Assembly: GCA_910578115.1 (NCBI GenBank) | Contig: CAJTPO010000020.1 | Coordinates: 1-64,000 of the forward strand | Direction: 5' to 3' | DNA: 64,000 nucleotides | From: an uncultured Lachnospiraceae bacterium | GTDB taxonomy: Bacteria > Bacillota > Clostridia > Lachnospirales > Lachnospiraceae | Shown: piece by piece, positions 8,701 through 16,702 of the stretch | How the letters are laid out: every line of letters starts with the position of its first letter | How positions within the stretch are numbered: the first letter of the stretch is position 1 | The notes under the pieces: generated by a model | What the model was told of the DNA's origin: nothing | What the model saw: the letters and a program-made list of their open reading frames with translations, nothing else | Database searches by the model: none | Program-made: the position numbers and the translations under genes

Positions 8701-10947
8701 GTAGAATTGTTCCCACAGTTCCCGGAAAGGATAAGCGTCCAGCGGCCGGGCCTCCGGGTCATTATAGGTATAGCGGATACGTTCCAGTTTGCTGCCAAGC
8801 AGCAGGTCTTCGTTCCAGGCCGTGGTGTAAGCGCGCTCCCTGTTGGCTGCGATCAGGGCATCCAGCTTCGTCAGAACGCGGACGCAGGCCTCCTCACCGC
8901 TGGTAAAAAGCCGGGACGCGTCGTTGGCATTGACGGTCACAGGCGGCAGGATCCACTCCTTCTCCACATCATACAGGCCGTAACCGGGCGTGTTCAGGAT
9001 ATCCTGGGCCTCGCTTTCTGCGTCCAAAAGCTCTTGAAGCAGTACCTTTTCCCTGCCGGTCGGATCCGAATCGGAGGACTCTGCGAAAGCGCGCAGTCCG
9101 GGCAGGATTACGGCAAAGGAGGCAGCATCTTCCTTTTTCAGCTGCAGGGCCAGATCCAGGGCTCCCATGTGGCACTCTTCGGATTTCGTGGCAAGCAGCC
9201 TGCCGATGCAGGCAGTCAGATCCTTCTTATCCTGTCCTTTCAGGAGGGCAAGCGTCTGCGCCCGGCCCTTTTTATATTTCAGGTTCTCCTCGATAGCCCG
9301 ATAGTCCGCCGGGGTCAGTTGCATGTCTTCCACCAGCTGGTGGGCGATGCGGTTGGTACCCTCCTCTGCGTTGTGCAGAAGCTCGAACAGCGCCTTCCTG
9401 CGCGTTTCCGTGGCGGGACGGTAGAGCAGCACCCGGGCCACCGCCGGGCGGGATGCGCCGTAGTAGCTGCTTTCGCCCTGGCCCACCAGCGGGATCAGTT
9501 CAGCGGCCTCGTCAAGCAGGGCATCCTCCTGCAGCATCCAGGCGATCAGGCACAGACGCAGGGCCACGTCGGACTGGCTCATGGACACCTGATGCCATGG
9601 GAAAATACAGGGCGACAGCGTCAGCCCCTTTTTTGGAATCCGATTCAGAAGATTACGCAGAATGTGGTAAAAGGCGGCGGCCTCTTCTTCGTTCTGGAAA
9701 AAGGTTTCCGGCGGCAGGTGTATTGGCATCCGGATACGGTCGTCCTGCAGGCGGAAGCTGTTCACTCCTCTGGCAAGGTCATGGAACTGTGAATTTGCCG
9801 AAGCCAGGAAACCGGGCAGGAAGCAGGCCACCAGCTCCAGATCTTCCGGACAGGAGCGGATGACCTCCTTCGCAGCCTGCATCTGCAGATGGGGATCCTG
9901 CAGGGACAGGTTGAAGTAGGAAGCCGTCATTTTCTGCTGTCTGGTGCCGTTCTGTATGAGGGCGAGGATGGCATGGATGGCATCCTGCGCGTTATAAAAG
10001 CCTTTGGCCCAGAGGGCGCAGCTGATCGCCACGGCATCGTTGGAAGTAAGCTGTTCCTGTACAAATGCATCATCCCGCAGGCATTGTCCCATCAGGCGCA
10101 GCAGCTTGTCGCTGATCCGGTCGATGCTCTTTTCGTCAAAAATACCGATCCACGTGCTGACCGCCCGCTTGACGGAAGAATAGCTGATCAGGTTGTTGTC
10201 CTCGATCACGGAAAAAAGATGCAGGAAAGCCTGCGGCCGTCCGGCGTCCATGGTCTCGCAGACTGCTTGTCTGGCCCCTTCCTGAAGTCTGGCCGCCAGC
10301 AGGAATTTACCCAGGGCTTCGTAGAGTTCATCGCACTTGCTTTTCACAATGCCAAGGATCATTTCCCGGCTGAGCATGAGGGTATTGCTTTCCCCGAAAA
10401 GGATATCCCTGACGGCCTGCAGCGTCCGGGCATCATGCCGGTCGATCTGGGCGGCCAGAATGTCAGAGCAGGCGAAATACTCGTTGCGGGCGTGGTCGTA
10501 AAGCTCCGGCGTAAGATTGCCGGTCATGACATCCGCAAGTTCCGCATCGTAGAAGTCCAGACGCGCAAAAGCGCGAAGAAGCTGTATACTCTGCTCTACA
10601 AAGGGAGCGTAACTTTCGGAGCGCAGGCTGCGGCGAAACCACCCGGCAGTCATCTGGTAGCTGTTCATCTGATCCAGCGCATAGTAGAAATCTTCCTGCC
10701 ATGCCTTCCGCACACAGACATCCACCAGATTTGGAAACTGCTTCCGGTACAGTTCGCTCAGTGTCTTATACTTGCCGCTGTTAAGAAGCTGCCGCATAAG
10801 AGTACAAACGTCCTGGGGGATTATGTAGTAGGATAGCTCCGGAAGCATCTTCTGCTCGCGCGCGGAGAGATGTCCGGCTTTCGTTTTCAGTTGGCTCAGC
10901 CATGTTTCGGTTAATTTTCTTCTGGTTTGGTAGGTGAATTCTGCCAT
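5752..10947 (-). CDS. Large DUF4132-domain protein
   Basis: 1731 residues, starting at the ATG at 10947 because AAAGGAGT stands 6 nt upstream. The C-terminal region carries the DUF4132 domain: QPAGDIELMIDVDANGRS, the CRKGGKLLKSVPTKYKKDE segment, then FKQVFRELY, and the final IKDPNILRQIQ. The long N-terminal part (about 1-1250) is made of predicted alpha-helical repeats with no catalytic motif visible by eye. Relatives in E. coli (MolR/YehI group) are linked to molybdate regulation or are uncharacterised, so no function is assigned. It shares an operon with the 139-residue protein upstream, and a WYL regulator lies just beyond that. Confidence 0.85.
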   Translation of the reverse strand: MAEFTYQTRRKLTETWLSQLKTKAGHLSAREQKMLPELSYYIIPQDVCTLMRQLLNSGKYKTLSELYRKQFPNLVDVCVRKAWQEDFYYALDQMNSYQMTAGWFRRSLRSESYAPFVEQSIQLLRAFARLDFYDAELADVMTGNLTPELYDHARNEYFACSDILAAQIDRHDARTLQAVRDILFGESNTLMLSREMILGIVKSKCDELYEALGKFLLAARLQEGARQAVCETMDAGRPQAFLHLFSVIEDNNLISYSSVKRAVSTWIGIFDEKSIDRISDKLLRLMGQCLRDDAFVQEQLTSNDAVAISCALWAKGFYNAQDAIHAILALIQNGTRQQKMTASYFNLSLQDPHLQMQAAKEVIRSCPEDLELVACFLPGFLASANSQFHDLARGVNSFRLQDDRIRMPIHLPPETFFQNEEEAAAFYHILRNLLNRIPKKGLTLSPCIFPWHQVSMSQSDVALRLCLIAWMLQEDALLDEAAELIPLVGQGESSYYGASRPAVARVLLYRPATETRRKALFELLHNAEEGTNRIAHQLVEDMQLTPADYRAIEENLKYKKGRAQTLALLKGQDKKDLTACIGRLLATKSEECHMGALDLALQLKKEDAASFAVILPGLRAFAESSDSDPTGREKVLLQELLDAESEAQDILNTPGYGLYDVEKEWILPPVTVNANDASRLFTSGEEACVRVLTKLDALIAANRERAYTTAWNEDLLLGSKLERIRYTYNDPEARPLDAYPFRELWEQFYEQEIRTPQLMIEVELYRQCLAQQTLYTKHTALYKKVFGSGLFKKPPFSSLSVRLAYSPQVTTVLTTLFQQYVPQSLMSSFGLCGIARLLAVLDTSNDLFSVQEKSWNGVVETYTRRAVELPVFSSLCRWITQAGREDWPDSFALRFRLQLHYNKQKAREKSRYAYNSQNSYLQLSDCVQCYVRGLWDKDLFYKAVFTFFRLGALLEPVSTVEQKGAVTSRRARPQALNAFFGLNVLKPVDGKYHFDTIGAEMPEMVFAHTLYQETLPMVLAVELKRGEQPTPFSPEINHIQAIYGIDYMIQILTALGKDPLARGCGYSYSSSNTDRKTVLSHLLKVSLPKPEETAADLKKALQGTDITKKRLVELAMYAQQWIPLLEEYLALPGFASACYYFMAHTSELYDEQVLSIIARYTPLSPEELKDGAFDIHWFFEAYGKLGEKNFKLLYDAAKYSSYGIAHGRARKYADAALGKVNPDALMEEIGQKRNKDLLMSLGLLPLSDDKKQREAEMLLRYHFIQKYKKESRQFGAQRRASEGRAVEIALRNLSVNAGFTDVTRLVLRMEGQLARQSAQYFDWQPAGDIELMIDVDANGRSTLKCRKGGKLLKSVPTKYKKDETVLHLQAVNKQLKEQYSRTRQMMEQAMEDRTAFEVWEYLEMYQNPVARPITERLVVRTITEEPAAQTVSPAESPANAPTLGFLTADGIVDLAGAIHPMDPEDQILIAHPFDLYQSGRWHEYQKLLFEKQLKQPFKQVFRELYVKLDEELEKEASMLFSGNQIQPQKTVGALRSRRWVADYEDGLQKIYYKENIVACIYAMADWFSPSDVEAPTLEYVVFTDRKTGEALKIKEIPDIIYSEVMRDVDLAVSVAHAGGVDPETSHSTIEMRKAIAACSLSLFRTKNVRLEGNHAIIDGKLGQYTVHLGSGVVHQIGNAMLFVVPVHSQHRGRIFLPFVDDDPKTAEILSKILLFAEDTRIKDPNILRQIQ

Positions 10948-10971
10948 GTGGGACTCCTTTCTTAACAATTT

Positions 10972-11391
10972 TTACCAGCCGGACAGCATTGTTAATCTGA
11001 TGAAAGTAAAGACCATATCGTCAGTCCAGGGGATCGTCTCTTCCAATGCCGTCAATTCATCCTCCCCGGCAAAGACGCGGAAGATGCCGTCCTCAAAGCA
11101 CTGCAGGGTGTTCTCGACGGCCTTTTCTTCCATGGCATCTTCACCGCCCCGCATGCCCAGGGATATTTTGCCGCGTGCGGCCTGGTCTGCGATCTCTTCG
11201 CGGGTCAGAAAGCGGAGAACCTGGCCCTCATCTTTTCTTTCGTTATAGTCTCTGACGCCAAGTGCGGTCAGACTGGTGAGCAGCTCCCGGACGGTCTCGG
11301 GCTTTTGGGCAAGCTCGAAAGGAACGGGCTGTAAGTCTTGACTTTTTTGTTTTCCGAGTTTTTTCATGCGGACTTGAAGTGTAAATGCCAT
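10972..11391 (-). CDS. Hypothetical partner of the DUF4132 protein
   Basis: 139 residues, starting at ATG 11391 with AAAGGAGA 6 nt upstream. I do not recognise a named family. It is a soluble, acidic protein with a basic N-terminal stretch (VRMKKLGKQKSQ), a region VRELLTSLTALGVRDYNER, a helical segment FLTREEIADQAARGKISLG, and a hydrophobic end VFTFIRLTMLSGW. It sits 24 nt upstream of the DUF4132 gene, close enough for one mRNA. The promoter at 11464-11492 lies immediately upstream and carries repeats that could bind the adjacent WYL regulator. Confidence 0.75.
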   Translation of the reverse strand: MAFTLQVRMKKLGKQKSQDLQPVPFELAQKPETVRELLTSLTALGVRDYNERKDEGQVLRFLTREEIADQAARGKISLGMRGGEDAMEEKAVENTLQCFEDGIFRVFAGEDELTALEETIPWTDDMVFTFIRLTMLSGW

Positions 11392-11449
11392 GGGATCTCC
11401 TTTGCGGTCTTGCGCAGATATCGTATTACGCCTGGGGAAAAGTATCTGT

Positions 11450-11500
11450 AATTACTATATTAAATTATAGTGAAAGAACTTTTAGAATGCAATTACTATA
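11450..11500 (-). promoter_or_regulatory. Promoter of the DUF4132 operon with flanking operator-like repeats
   Basis: On the minus strand TTGCAT (11492-11487), a 17-nt spacer and TATAAT (11469-11464) form a near-consensus sigma-A promoter. The 10-bp word AATTACTATA occurs on the plus strand at 11450-11459 and again at 11491-11500, about four helical turns apart. A palindrome ACTATATTAAATTATAGT overlaps the -10. These are good candidates for binding by the WYL regulator encoded next to it. Confidence 0.7.
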
Positions 11501-11516
11501 ACAACATTGGAAATTA

Positions 11517-12422
11517 TCAATATAGAGCGAGTATCTTCTGCGCTTTTTCTTTCAGGAGCATTCTGGCCTCGACAGGCTCAATGATCTCGACATACTCGCC
11601 AAAAGACAGCAGGTAGAGGAAGGTCCAGTCGCTCAGCTGGTATCTGAAAGATACTTCCAGCGTACCGTCCTCCAGCTTCTTAATATATTCCTCCTGAAAT
11701 TCATCATAGACTTTATAGGCGATCTTTTCCGAGAAGCGCAGTTTAAACAGGGGGATGTTGTATTCTTCCTGATAGGCAGGAGTGAGGGAAAAGTCCGCCG
11801 GCAGGGTGCGGTCGAACAACTGATCCGTGATCTGCAGATTCCTGATCCGGGACAGCTTATAGGTGCGGATCTCTTCCCGGCGCCGGGAAAAGGCGATCAG
11901 ATACCAGGAGTGGGATTTGAAGAGCAGCTTTAGCGGTTCCACGGTCTGCTCGGTTATAGTCAGTTCCGAGTTATAGTAAGTGAATTTGATCACGTACTTA
12001 TTGATGACCGCGCGCTCTAAGGCCGTCATATTGCGGCGTTCCTTTTCGGGGCTGCCCCAATAGGAAAAATCGATCTCCAGCCAGTCGGATTGCAGCGTGT
12101 GACTGAACAGCCCGGCAACCTTATTCAGGGTCCTGTCTGCGTCCGGGTAATTGGATGATTTTAAGATCTGGAGGGCCTGAATGATATTACTCTGCTCTTC
12201 CTGTGTGAAATAGGACTTGTCCAGGGCGAAGCCCTCCAATAAGGAGAGCCCGCCGCCGTAGCCTTTTTGGGAAGTGATGGGAATGCCGGCGATCGAAAGC
12301 GTGTTGATGTCCCGGTAGATGGTGCGGGTAGAGACGCCAAGATCCTGCGCCAGCTGTTTCGCTGTGATATTCTCATGCCGCAGCAGGAGAAAAATGATCT
12401 GGATCAGTCTGTCTATCTGCAT
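11517..12422 (-). CDS. WYL-domain transcriptional regulator (YafY type)
   Basis: 301 residues. An N-terminal winged helix (HTH_11, residues 1-60; TAKQLAQDLGVSTRTIYRDI) is followed by a WYL domain (about 140-220) with the ligand-site pattern FKSHSWYLIAFSRRREEIRTYKLSRI, and a C-terminal WCX-like part. Such proteins sense nucleic acid or small ligands and control nearby genes. It starts at the ATG at 12422 with GGAGG upstream and overlaps the end of the DUF3795 gene by 10 nt. It may also act on the repeat-bearing promoter of the DUF4132 operon 25-95 nt downstream of its stop codon. Confidence 0.9.
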   Translation of the reverse strand: MQIDRLIQIIFLLLRHENITAKQLAQDLGVSTRTIYRDINTLSIAGIPITSQKGYGGGLSLLEGFALDKSYFTQEEQSNIIQALQILKSSNYPDADRTLNKVAGLFSHTLQSDWLEIDFSYWGSPEKERRNMTALERAVINKYVIKFTYYNSELTITEQTVEPLKLLFKSHSWYLIAFSRRREEIRTYKLSRIRNLQITDQLFDRTLPADFSLTPAYQEEYNIPLFKLRFSEKIAYKVYDEFQEEYIKKLEDGTLEVSFRYQLSDWTFLYLLSFGEYVEIIEPVEARMLLKEKAQKILALY

Positions 12423-12667
12423 AACGGCCCTCCATGAGATTGTTCAAGCCCGCGATTTCGTATCTCACAATCGCTGCACATCTTCTGGGACGGCGCATCG
12501 GAATGGCATCCAAGACAATACATATCTTCTGGTTCAAAGTGGCAGGTATCTGTGGAATATTCCGTTGCCAGTCTGATCTGCTCGGTCGTATTTCCACTGA
12601 GCGAAGCCAGATAAACAGGGCATTCCTGACATTGCAGTCCGCAATATGCTGGTTCCATCGTTTTCAT
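12413..12667 (-). CDS. Short DUF3795-like cysteine-rich protein
   Basis: 84 residues beginning MKTMEPAYCGLQCQECPVYLA, the DUF3795 signature, with CLGC and MCSDCEIRN pairs further on. The start ATG at 12667 overlaps the stop of the preceding gene as TGATG, so translation is coupled; GGAGG lies 10 nt upstream. Typical members carry a further cysteine group after CEIR, but here the protein ends GLEQSHGGPLCR, so the last metal-binding half-site is incomplete. The family is presumed to bind zinc; no function is established. Confidence 0.75.
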   Translation of the reverse strand: MKTMEPAYCGLQCQECPVYLASLSGNTTEQIRLATEYSTDTCHFEPEDMYCLGCHSDAPSQKMCSDCEIRNRGLEQSHGGPLCR

Positions 12668-13014
12668 CAAAATATTACCTCCCCTAAATATTTGTCATGA
12701 GGAACGACCAAACATTTTTCGATATCCTTCCAATAGCTGTCGTAGAGATTTTTCTGTGCCAGTCCGTAGTTTTCCTTCGTGTCAAATTCCCAGTAGAGCA
12801 TGTATTTGACGCTCTTGACGATGCGGGTGAGTTTCAGCGGGGGAAGCCCTTCTTTGATCTGCGCAAGGTCGATGTGGTAGTCCCGCCTGACCAGACGAAG
12901 CGCAAGCAATCCTTCCTGCTCTTCCAGAAAACTCTTTGCCGTCAGCATCAGCGCTTCAAATTCTTCCGTCTTCTGCGGCTTGACCTGGTAAATGCATATC
13001 TCGGTAAATGGCAT
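12667..13014 (-). CDS. Antibiotic biosynthesis monooxygenase (ABM)-like ferredoxin-fold protein
   Basis: 115 residues starting MPFTEICIYQVKPQKTEEFE, with an AAGGAGG site 8 nt before ATG 13014. The pattern (strand, then EEFEALMLTAKSFLEEQEGLL, then RRDYHIDL and a C-terminal helix) fits the dimeric alpha/beta-barrel (ABM or NIPSNAP-like) fold. Members range from quinol monooxygenases to heme-degrading enzymes and many uncharacterised proteins, so no substrate is given. First gene of a three-gene unit with DUF3795 and the WYL regulator. Confidence 0.65.
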   Translation of the reverse strand: MPFTEICIYQVKPQKTEEFEALMLTAKSFLEEQEGLLALRLVRRDYHIDLAQIKEGLPPLKLTRIVKSVKYMLYWEFDTKENYGLAQKNLYDSYWKDIEKCLVVPHDKYLGEVIF

Positions 13015-13193
13015 TGTGGATGCCTCCTTCCTGTGATGTTGTTTGTGATAGTTTAGCAGTGGGAATATGACATGAGTGTGTCGCATTTCTCCGGTTTTTC
13101 TCCGGCATTGGAATCCGTGCAATGATATGGGGAAATGTACAATATTTTTTTCAAAGATTATGGAAGCAGGGACGGGGACGTCAAATTGGCGGT

Positions 13194-13260
13194 GGTATAT
13201 CCTCTGCAGAACGGATACATTAGTGCATGGGAAAGACATCTGTTCTACTGAGGATATACC
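13194..13260. repeat. Long inverted repeat in intergenic space
   Basis: GGTATATCCTC (13194-13204) is repeated in perfect inverse as GAGGATATACC (13250-13260); a further inner pair AGAAC/GTTCT extends the stem after a 3-nt internal loop. It lies between the ABM-like gene and the BrnA-like gene, which run in the same direction. It could be an RNA hairpin, or the arms of a small invertible segment; no -10 box stands out inside. Confidence 0.5.
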
Positions 13261-13272
13261 CTTTCAGGAGAT

Positions 13273-13560
13273 TTACAAGCATTTTCTTAATAATTCGGCG
13301 TCATTAAGAGCCAAATCCAGAAGCTGACTTAAAATTTTTGAATAGTCTGCGCCAAAGGACTTGACCTTTTTCATGTTAACAGGTGAAATCTGAATAGTGA
13401 CCATGTCAGTTCTGTGAAATTGACTCAGCATTTCTTCTGTCATTTCCGGACAGTCATCATCAAAAATGATCGGCAGCTTTTCAGCAGCTTCAAGTTCAGC
13501 CACTTCTTCTTCTGTTAAATTTGCTGGTAAACTATGCATCGTAACTTTCGCCATATTCAT
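13273..13560 (-). CDS. BrnA-like antitoxin
   Basis: 95 residues (ATG 13560, or ATG 13554 giving MAKVTMHSLPANLTEEEVAE). The middle contains FDDDCPEMTEEMLSQF, the acidic motif common to BrnA/DUF4415 antitoxins, followed by a ribbon-helix-helix style C-terminus (TIQISPVNMKKVKSFGADYSK). It overlaps the 3' end of the toxin frame by 29 nt, the usual brnTA order with the toxin first. Unlike the toxin, the antitoxin frame appears complete. Confidence 0.7.
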   Translation of the reverse strand: MNMAKVTMHSLPANLTEEEVAELEAAEKLPIIFDDDCPEMTEEMLSQFHRTDMVTIQISPVNMKKVKSFGADYSKILSQLLDLALNDAELLRKCL

Positions 13561-13778
13561 AACTCACTTTCTCGGGTTCTGTTGCGCGTCTGGCAGAAAT
13601 GATGTGGACTATATTCCCTTTTTTAAAGGTACAGACTACAAAGAGAACTTTACCGACTTTGCCAAGGATATCGTATCGGTCTTCCTTGGGATGCTCGTTT
13701 TTGGAAAGTGGAAACTGCCTTTTCGTCATCCCATTCAAAAATTGTGTTTTTATAATCGAGATCAAAATATTCATACAT
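13532..13778 (-). pseudogene. BrnT-type toxin with internal deletion and frameshift
   Basis: From ATG 13778 the DNA reads MYEYFDLDYKNTIFEWDDEK and then falls out of frame. The second reading frame carries EHPKEDRYDILGKVGKVLFV, then VVCTFKKGNIVHIISARRAT to the end. These are the N- and C-terminal parts of a BrnT (DUF4258-like, RelE fold) ribonuclease: FEWDxxKA at the start, RIISARxAT at the end. The middle segment, which normally holds the KHGVSFEEA helix, is missing. The toxin should therefore be inactive, leaving an orphan antitoxin. Confidence 0.7.
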
Positions 13779-13846
13779 GCTTAGTATTTCCTCTTCGTGT
13801 AGGCATATCACGTAGTGGCGGCGGAGCAGGACTTTTTATTGTAGTT

Positions 13847-13875
13847 ATTGTAACACGAAAAATAGACTGACACAA
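13847..13875 (-). promoter_or_regulatory. Promoter for the BrnT/BrnA unit
   Basis: Minus strand TTGTGT (13875-13870), 17-nt spacer, TACAAT (13852-13847) with an extended TGT before it. It points at the toxin frame starting at 13778. The rest of the 348-nt gap up to the DUF2087 gene at 14127 shows no other feature I can support. Confidence 0.6.
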
Positions 13876-14126
13876 TGTAAAGCCGGGAGCAGGAAAGTTA
13901 TTTGTTGCGGTTCAGCTCAGGATTTGGCATTTACTGTAAAGTGACTTTGCGGTGGCAAAATTCGTGCCGGCATGTAACTTGAATCAGGGGGGGAACCTTC
14001 ACAAGCAGCCATGCAGGTGCTACAATAAAGGAATAATACTTTTCTGTTTTCTGTTGTAGTGAAGAGCTTAAGAGAAACTCTGCAGGCTCCGCTTCTTGAG
14101 AATGGAAGAAAGTGGAGGATACCCTT

Positions 14127-14429
14127 ATGGATACGAAAACGATCAAAGCATATCTGGATGCAGACGGCTGTGTCACGCAGATGCCGTCGAAGAAGAAAAA
14201 GAAGCTCTGTGTGCTGTCCTATCTGGCAGACCGCATTCCGGAAGACCGGGAGTACACGGAGCGCGAATTTAATGAGGTGCTGAACGGTCTGCATACGTTT
14301 GGGGATGCGGCCACGCTCCGCCGCGAGATGTATGACTATTTTTTGATTGACCGGAAACAGAACGGAAGCCTGTATGCGGTGAAGAAGGACAGGCTCTCGG
14401 CGGAGGCGTTGATCGAGAAATACTGCTGA
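14127..14429 (+). CDS. DUF2087 domain protein
   Basis: 100 residues from ATG 14127, which has GGAGG 8 nt upstream; the in-frame ATG at 14112 overlaps that site. The sequence KKKKLCVLSYLADRIPEDRE, then YTEREFNEVL and RREMYDYFLIDRKQNGSLY, matches DUF2087, a short domain with winged-helix character found alone or fused to ArsR-type regulators. It could bind DNA, but this is inference. It faces the APH-type gene convergently. Confidence 0.8.
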   Translation: MDTKTIKAYLDADGCVTQMPSKKKKKLCVLSYLADRIPEDREYTEREFNEVLNGLHTFGDAATLRREMYDYFLIDRKQNGSLYAVKKDRLSAEALIEKYC

Positions 14430-14489
14430 TCAAGAAATATGGCTGATCAGTAGGCTTGTTTCGGGCGGGATTTCAGGACGTGAAATATT

Positions 14490-15404
14490 TCAGGTGAGCC
14501 GTCCGGCAGACAGTGTTTTCTCAATAGCCGCCTCATAATCCTGTATCTGATGAAAGATGTGGCAGGCATCCTGGGCGTGCTTTGTATCCTGCGTGCCGGT
14601 AAAATAGGCCACAAACAGGATCTCGATACATTCCATCACGCAGGGTACAGCCTGGATTTCAATATCCGATAGTCTGTTTACGCTTTCATAGCCGGTTATG
14701 ACTGCATGGACAAGCTCCAGCCACTGCTCTTTTGTCAGGGGTGTTTCGGTCTCTTCGGCCAGCAGTCCGGCCAGAAAGTAACAGAGGTCAAATATCCGTA
14801 TATTTTTCTGGGCCAGGTCGAAATCAATGTAGCCGGATAAGCGGCCTTCATGAAACAGGAAGTTTCCGAAATGCACATCGCGGTGGATCAGCTGTCTGGG
14901 CAGGCGGTCGGATACCTTTTCAAGCATACATACGAATCTGGTGTGTTCCGATTCGGTTATATGCGGCCAGTTATGGGCGCTTAAAGTTTCCGGAATCCAG
15001 CCTTTCATCTCCGCAAGCAGACTGTTGTCCCAGAATTCCATTTCTTTTTCGCATTGGACAAATGCCAGATGAAGCCTTGCGATTGCACGTCCCATTTCGT
15101 AAGCAGTTTTTTTATCCTGCAGATCAAAGAGATTGCTGCCCGGCAGTTTTTCCGACATCAGGAAATAGGCGTCCTGTGCGGTGGCGTATTGTTCGCCTGT
15201 TTGGGTGTGCGTGACCTGTGCAACCGGAATCCTGCAGTCTGCCAGGATCGAGGAAATTTTGATATTTCTTTCCAACTGATCTTTGTCGTAATATATTTTG
15301 ATCACATGGGAAGGTGCGATCTCCCAGGTGGAAGGATAAATCTGTGTTACCTGTCTGTTTTGCATGTCCCATAAGGGCAGAAGCTGTTCTATTGTCTTTT
15401 TCAT
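14490..15404 (-). CDS. APH-family phosphotransferase
   Basis: 304 residues with the aminoglycoside phosphotransferase / choline kinase fold. The catalytic Brenner motif is LIHRDVHFGNFLF (about residue 195), and the metal-binding loop is GYIDFDLAQKNIRIFDL. The N-terminal lobe shows HVIKIYYDKDQLERN, with the Lys that contacts ATP. Substrates of this family include aminoglycosides, sugars, amino alcohols and homoserine; nothing here decides among them. The gene is transcribed toward DUF2087 from a promoter near 15521. Confidence 0.85.
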   Translation of the reverse strand: MKKTIEQLLPLWDMQNRQVTQIYPSTWEIAPSHVIKIYYDKDQLERNIKISSILADCRIPVAQVTHTQTGEQYATAQDAYFLMSEKLPGSNLFDLQDKKTAYEMGRAIARLHLAFVQCEKEMEFWDNSLLAEMKGWIPETLSAHNWPHITESEHTRFVCMLEKVSDRLPRQLIHRDVHFGNFLFHEGRLSGYIDFDLAQKNIRIFDLCYFLAGLLAEETETPLTKEQWLELVHAVITGYESVNRLSDIEIQAVPCVMECIEILFVAYFTGTQDTKHAQDACHIFHQIQDYEAAIEKTLSAGRLT

Positions 15405-15520
15405 AGTTTGATGTTTCCCCTTTTGTCTTGCAATGACCCTCCGGATACAAGTAATTCTTTGGGAAGGATGTCGTTTGCATTTTTGTATTTCATGGGTTCG
15501 CTCCGCGGATTTGATACTTC

Positions 15521-15526
15521 ATTATA
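15521..15526 (-). promoter_or_regulatory. -10 box for the APH-type gene
   Basis: Minus strand TATAAT preceded by TGT (extended -10), about 117 nt before the start codon at 15404; the -35 region is weak. The remainder of the 350-nt gap (15405-15754) shows nothing else clear. Confidence 0.5.
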
Positions 15527-15754
15527 ACATGGCGCACCGAAAGAATGACGCTCATATTTTGTTCTGGGCATAATGTGATCATGGGAATGGGGAATGCGCG
15601 GAAGCAAAAAGAAAGGTGGAAAAGCGGAAGTATGCATGATAAAATCAGGACATAAAGGGCATGTAAGATGCAGGTAAAGTATCAGGAAAACAGCATATTC
15701 CGGTGAAAAGAAGACAGTGGAGAAACAAAAACAAGGAGAAAGAAGCAGGATCCT

Positions 15755-16702
15755 ATGATAAAGCATGAGATCGACAACATAAAATTTCACTTAAAAACCT
15801 GTCACGATCTGACATGGGTGAAAAAGTACGGCACAGTCTTTTCCGTGATCGATGCGACCGGTTCAGGTTGTATCAGCTTTGGCGTGGCGGATGAGAACGG
15901 TCGGGACAGGTATTTTATTAAAATTGCGGGTGTAGATACAGTGGATGCGGAAATATCACCGGCGGAATCGGTGCAAACTTTGAAAAATGCAGCCGAATTA
16001 TACCGCATATTAAAGCACCCGGCACTGGTGGAACTGATCGAACACTATCCACATGAGCAGTATTATGTCGCAGTATTTCGGTGGGCAGATGGGGAGTGTC
16101 TGTTTGATTACTGGAATTTTGACAAGTATGACAGGGAGCCGGATTTGATCAGGCCTTCGGTGCGGTTTCATAATCTGCCGACGGACAAAAAGTTGTCTGC
16201 CGTGGAGTGCATTTTTTCCTTTATGGAAGTGGTGGCCGCCAAACGCTATGTAGCGGTGGATCTCTATGATGGAAGCCTGCTTTATGATTTCGGGAATGAT
16301 CGGATGATGCTTTGCGATATTGACCTGTTTCGGAAACAGCCTGCTTATAATGACATGGGAGAAGAGTATTGGGGAAGTAAGAGGCTGAAAGCTCCGGAGG
16401 AGTATGTTTTGGGTGCGGTTGTCGATGAGAGGACGAATGTTTTTACGGTGGGAGCATTGCTCTTCGGCTTTTTCGGCACCTATACACAGGAAGAAATCGA
16501 GGACAGATACCGGTATTGCAGGGTTTTTCCGTGCAGGATAGAACGATGGGAGCTGTGCGGGGAGGCATATGCGGTGGTTTCACAGGCGATTAGTCCGGAT
16601 AGGGAGAAACGCTACCGGACGATGGCGGAGTTTCATGATGCGTTTCGGCGGGCGGTTGGGAAAGGTGAGGGCAGGCTATGCAAAGAGACAATTACTTCAT
16701 AG
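15755..16702 (+). CDS. Serine/threonine protein kinase-like protein
   Basis: 315 residues with a reduced protein-kinase fold. The catalytic-loop equivalent is YVAVDLYDGSLLYDF (around residue 167) and the metal-binding DFG position reads CDIDLFRK. A later segment, WGSKRLKAPEEYVLG, resembles the APE motif, followed by TNVFTVGALLFGFFG (subdomain IX). The glycine-rich loop is poor, so activity cannot be assumed; it may be an atypical kinase or a pseudokinase. Its end overlaps the P-loop gene by 25 nt, which suggests a joint function. Confidence 0.7.
   Translation: MIKHEIDNIKFHLKTCHDLTWVKKYGTVFSVIDATGSGCISFGVADENGRDRYFIKIAGVDTVDAEISPAESVQTLKNAAELYRILKHPALVELIEHYPHEQYYVAVFRWADGECLFDYWNFDKYDREPDLIRPSVRFHNLPTDKKLSAVECIFSFMEVVAAKRYVAVDLYDGSLLYDFGNDRMMLCDIDLFRKQPAYNDMGEEYWGSKRLKAPEEYVLGAVVDERTNVFTVGALLFGFFGTYTQEEIEDRYRYCRVFPCRIERWELCGEAYAVVSQAISPDREKRYRTMAEFHDAFRRAVGKGEGRLCKETITS

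Noticed and set aside
8248..9792. Long plus-strand open frame (514 codons) opposite the DUF4132 gene
   Set aside because: Its composition is that of an antisense shadow, there is no ribosome binding site, and the opposite frame has a clear family match.
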